Source of the DNA: Natrinema amylolyticus_A
GTDB lineage: Archaea > Halobacteriota > Halobacteria > Halobacteriales > Natrialbaceae
DNA: 64,000 nt
Direction of reading: 5' to 3'
Assembly (NCBI RefSeq): GCF_042678045.1
Contig: NZ_JBHUDI010000005.1
Coordinates: 424,505 to 488,504 of the forward strand
Below are positions 62,758 through 64,000 of this stretch, piece after piece (within the stretch, counting starts at the first letter, position 1; each line of letters begins with the position of its first letter). A model generated the notes under the pieces. It ran no database searches. It was given only the letters and a program-made list of their open reading frames with translations, and was not told the DNA's origin. The position numbers and the translations under genes are program-made.

Positions 62758-63681
62758 CTATTCGATCAGATCGGTCGCTAATTGCCGCAGTTCGCTGGCT
62801 TCGTTGATCTCGGTTAACCATCGCTCAGGCAGTGCACCGTCTCCGAAGCGGGCACCTGCAACTGCGCCGGTGACGGCACCGATCGTATCCGTGTCTCCAC
62901 CCATCATCACTGCGTCGACGATCGCGTCTTCAGCAGTCTCGGCTGTCAATCCGTGGTATAGGCCTGCTTGGAGCGTCGTGACGACGTATCCCGAGTTCTC
63001 AAGAGAGATGTCCGCCGGTTCGCCATGGCGAGCGGCAGTGACCGGTCCAACGGCGTTTCGAACGTCGTCGGGCAGCTCTGAACCAATGTTATCCAGAATC
63101 GTTTCGAGCGGTCGTTCGACACCAGTTAGGAGATTTGCAAGCGTCCGATTGAAGAGAGCACAACTCCACTGACAGCGCGGATCTGCGTGTGTGATCGCTG
63201 ATGACTGTCGGCTGATATCGACGAGTTCGGCTGGCTCGTTTCGATACGCGATGGCGTATGGCGCACACCGCATCAGGCTGCCGTTGCCGGCGTTACTACC
63301 TTCCATGCTCGCCTGCCACTCACGCTGGCCAGCTTCGTCCCACGATTCGCCGTTCTGGATCCGTTGGAGTGCACTTGAGGTCATAATCCCGATGTCGAAC
63401 GGCCCGGACTGCTTCCAGTCGACGAATCGGGCAGCGATATCCTCCGGTTCGAACGTGCCGTGTTCTACGAGACTCCGAGCGATACAGAGAGCCATCTCCG
63501 TGTCGTCGGTGATCGTTCCCGCGGGCTGCCCGTGGGTGCCGTGAGCGAGCATTTCTGTTACCTGTCCGTGGATTCGCTTGATTCGATCCGGCGCTTGGAA
63601 TTCGACTGGGCGTCCGAGCGCGTCTCCACACGCGAGCCCCAGCAAGATTCCTTGTGCTTGTGATCGACAGTCGTTCGCCAT
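62758..63681 (-). CDS. ADP-ribosylglycohydrolase (DraG/ARH family)
   Basis: The 307-residue enzyme removes ADP-ribose from proteins or small molecules using a di-Mg centre. The family motifs are GLACGDALGRPVEF near the start, TITDDTEMALC (Mg-binding Asp pair), NAGNGSLMRCAP and MMGGDTDTIGAVTGAVAGA. I chose the ATG at 63681. Codon use is somewhat more AT-rich than in neighbouring core genes, and it sits next to a tRNA, so lateral acquisition is possible. No partner ADP-ribosyltransferase gene is visible. Confidence 0.92.
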   Translation of the reverse strand: MANDCRSQAQGILLGLACGDALGRPVEFQAPDRIKRIHGQVTEMLAHGTHGQPAGTITDDTEMALCIARSLVEHGTFEPEDIAARFVDWKQSGPFDIGIMTSSALQRIQNGESWDEAGQREWQASMEGSNAGNGSLMRCAPYAIAYRNEPAELVDISRQSSAITHADPRCQWSCALFNRTLANLLTGVERPLETILDNIGSELPDDVRNAVGPVTAARHGEPADISLENSGYVVTTLQAGLYHGLTAETAEDAIVDAVMMGGDTDTIGAVTGAVAGARFGDGALPERWLTEINEASELRQLATDLIE

Positions 63682-63862
63682 ACGTGACACTCCCGTGGCT
63701 GGTTGCTAACTATTGTGGTCGGGAGTGTCCGCAGCTGAGGATACTGATCTATTATCGTAGAACTGCCCTCACTGCACGTGCAAACTCAATTCCATTCTAT
63801 ACTCGTATCTCTTTCAGGTAGCTTGTGTGGTACTAACTACCTTTGAAGTGAAGGTTCATAGG

Positions 63863-63871
63863 ACTTAAGTA
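63863..63871 (+). promoter_or_regulatory. TATA element before the edge gene
   Basis: ACTTAAGTA lies about 35-40 nt upstream of the ATG at 63904 and shares the CTTAAGT word with the SRP RNA promoter. It fits a short-leader transcript. Confidence 0.5.
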
Positions 63872-63903
63872 GTGGTCGGCGATTGTGTTTTAATACGAAG
63901 AAG

Positions 63904-64000
63904 ATGAGGACCCCGCCCCTGCGGTCCGCCGTACAGACGGGATCTGATGTTAGCCTTGGTAGTTCGGTGACGCCCGATCGGTCACTCGATCAGCGGTCAC
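63904..64000 (+). CDS. 5' end of an unidentified gene, cut by the window edge
   Basis: An open frame begins at ATG 63904 and remains open to the last base. Its 32 codons start MRTPPLRSAVQTGSDVSLG and mostly end in G or C, as in real genes here, and a good promoter element precedes it. I do not recognise the product from this fragment. Confidence 0.5.
   Translation, partial: MRTPPLRSAVQTGSDVSLGSSVTPDRSLDQRS

Noticed and set aside
63900..64000. Structured non-coding RNA at the right edge
   Set aside because: A GGACC/GGTCC hairpin is visible, but the same bases form an open reading frame from a well-placed ATG with typical codon use, so coding is the simpler reading.
62575..64000. Attachment-site duplicate of the tRNA-Arg 3' end
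   Set aside because: No second copy of the tRNA 3' end is present in the remaining 1.4 kb, so no integrated element can be delimited here.
1..64000. CRISPR arrays, insertion sequences and prophage genes
   Set aside because: No regularly spaced repeats, transposase motifs or terminal inverted repeats of IS type, and no phage structural genes, were seen.

Overview
The window is a stretch of haloarchaeal chromosome (class Halobacteria; the order Natrialbales is a guess). The evidence is high GC with strong G/C third-position bias and frequent CTCGAG, very acidic proteins, many 4-nt ATGA gene overlaps, AT-rich TATA boxes just upstream of start codons, and archaeal genes: PAN, Cdc48, Mre11-Rad50, family B DNA polymerase, KEOPS Pcc1, RNase P component 4, a UbiA-type ether-lipid prenyltransferase and an archaeal-type SRP RNA. 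Most of it is conserved core genome. No insertion sequence, prophage or CRISPR array was seen.

Layout. 0-6.6 kb: a two-gene LUD/Fe-S lactate-utilisation-type operon, then a TetR regulator divergent from an RND/MMPL exporter, with three copies of one 16-bp operator between them. 6.9-8.3 kb: an SCP2-like protein and an alpha/beta hydrolase. 8.7-11.8 kb: GMP synthase glutaminase subunit, divergent from E1-alpha, E1-beta and a stand-alone lipoyl protein. 11.9-14.9 kb: small zinc and membrane proteins, proteasome-activating ATPase and an HTH protein. 15.0-20.3 kb: mre11-rad50 and convergent small genes. 20.5-23.2 kb: intein-free PolB. 23.5-28.4 kb: sufCBD, a ferritin-like protein, a 44-codon coupled ORF and a DtxR/SirR regulator. 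28.4-33.0 kb: secreted PLD protein, HEAT-repeat protein, archaetidylserine synthase and halocyanin. 33.1-35.8 kb: the rps15 / RecJ-like / pcc1 / rps3ae operon.

36.1-44.7 kb: a likely iron-regulated ABC ATPase behind a DtxR-type box, several haloarchaeal conserved proteins, and purA. 44.8-47.7 kb: a DR2241-like Fe-S protein with a two-domain CbiX chelatase, and DUF2797. 48.3-52.8 kb: two paralogous Tat lipoprotein solute-binding proteins flanking a PAP2 phosphatase. 53.0-54.6 kb: rnp4, YhbY and MscS. 54.9-55.2 kb: SRP 7S RNA on the minus strand, with a hairpin element beside it. 55.4-62.4 kb: Cdc48, Hsp20, a frameshifted CoA-binding gene, M42 peptidase, a RAD55-like ATPase and a UbiA prenyltransferase. 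62.5-64 kb: tRNA-Arg(TCG), an ADP-ribosylglycohydrolase, and the start of a gene cut by the window edge.

The most unusual observation is that both solute-binding proteins at 48.3-52.8 kb look circularly permuted. The segment that normally forms the C-terminus of a family 5 (peptide/nickel) binding protein sits directly after the signal peptide, and the polypeptide ends where that segment would normally begin. The two genes share a promoter motif at identical spacing, have no permease or ATPase beside them, and one is tightly linked to the membrane phosphatase. All assignments come from reading the sequence; no database search was run.
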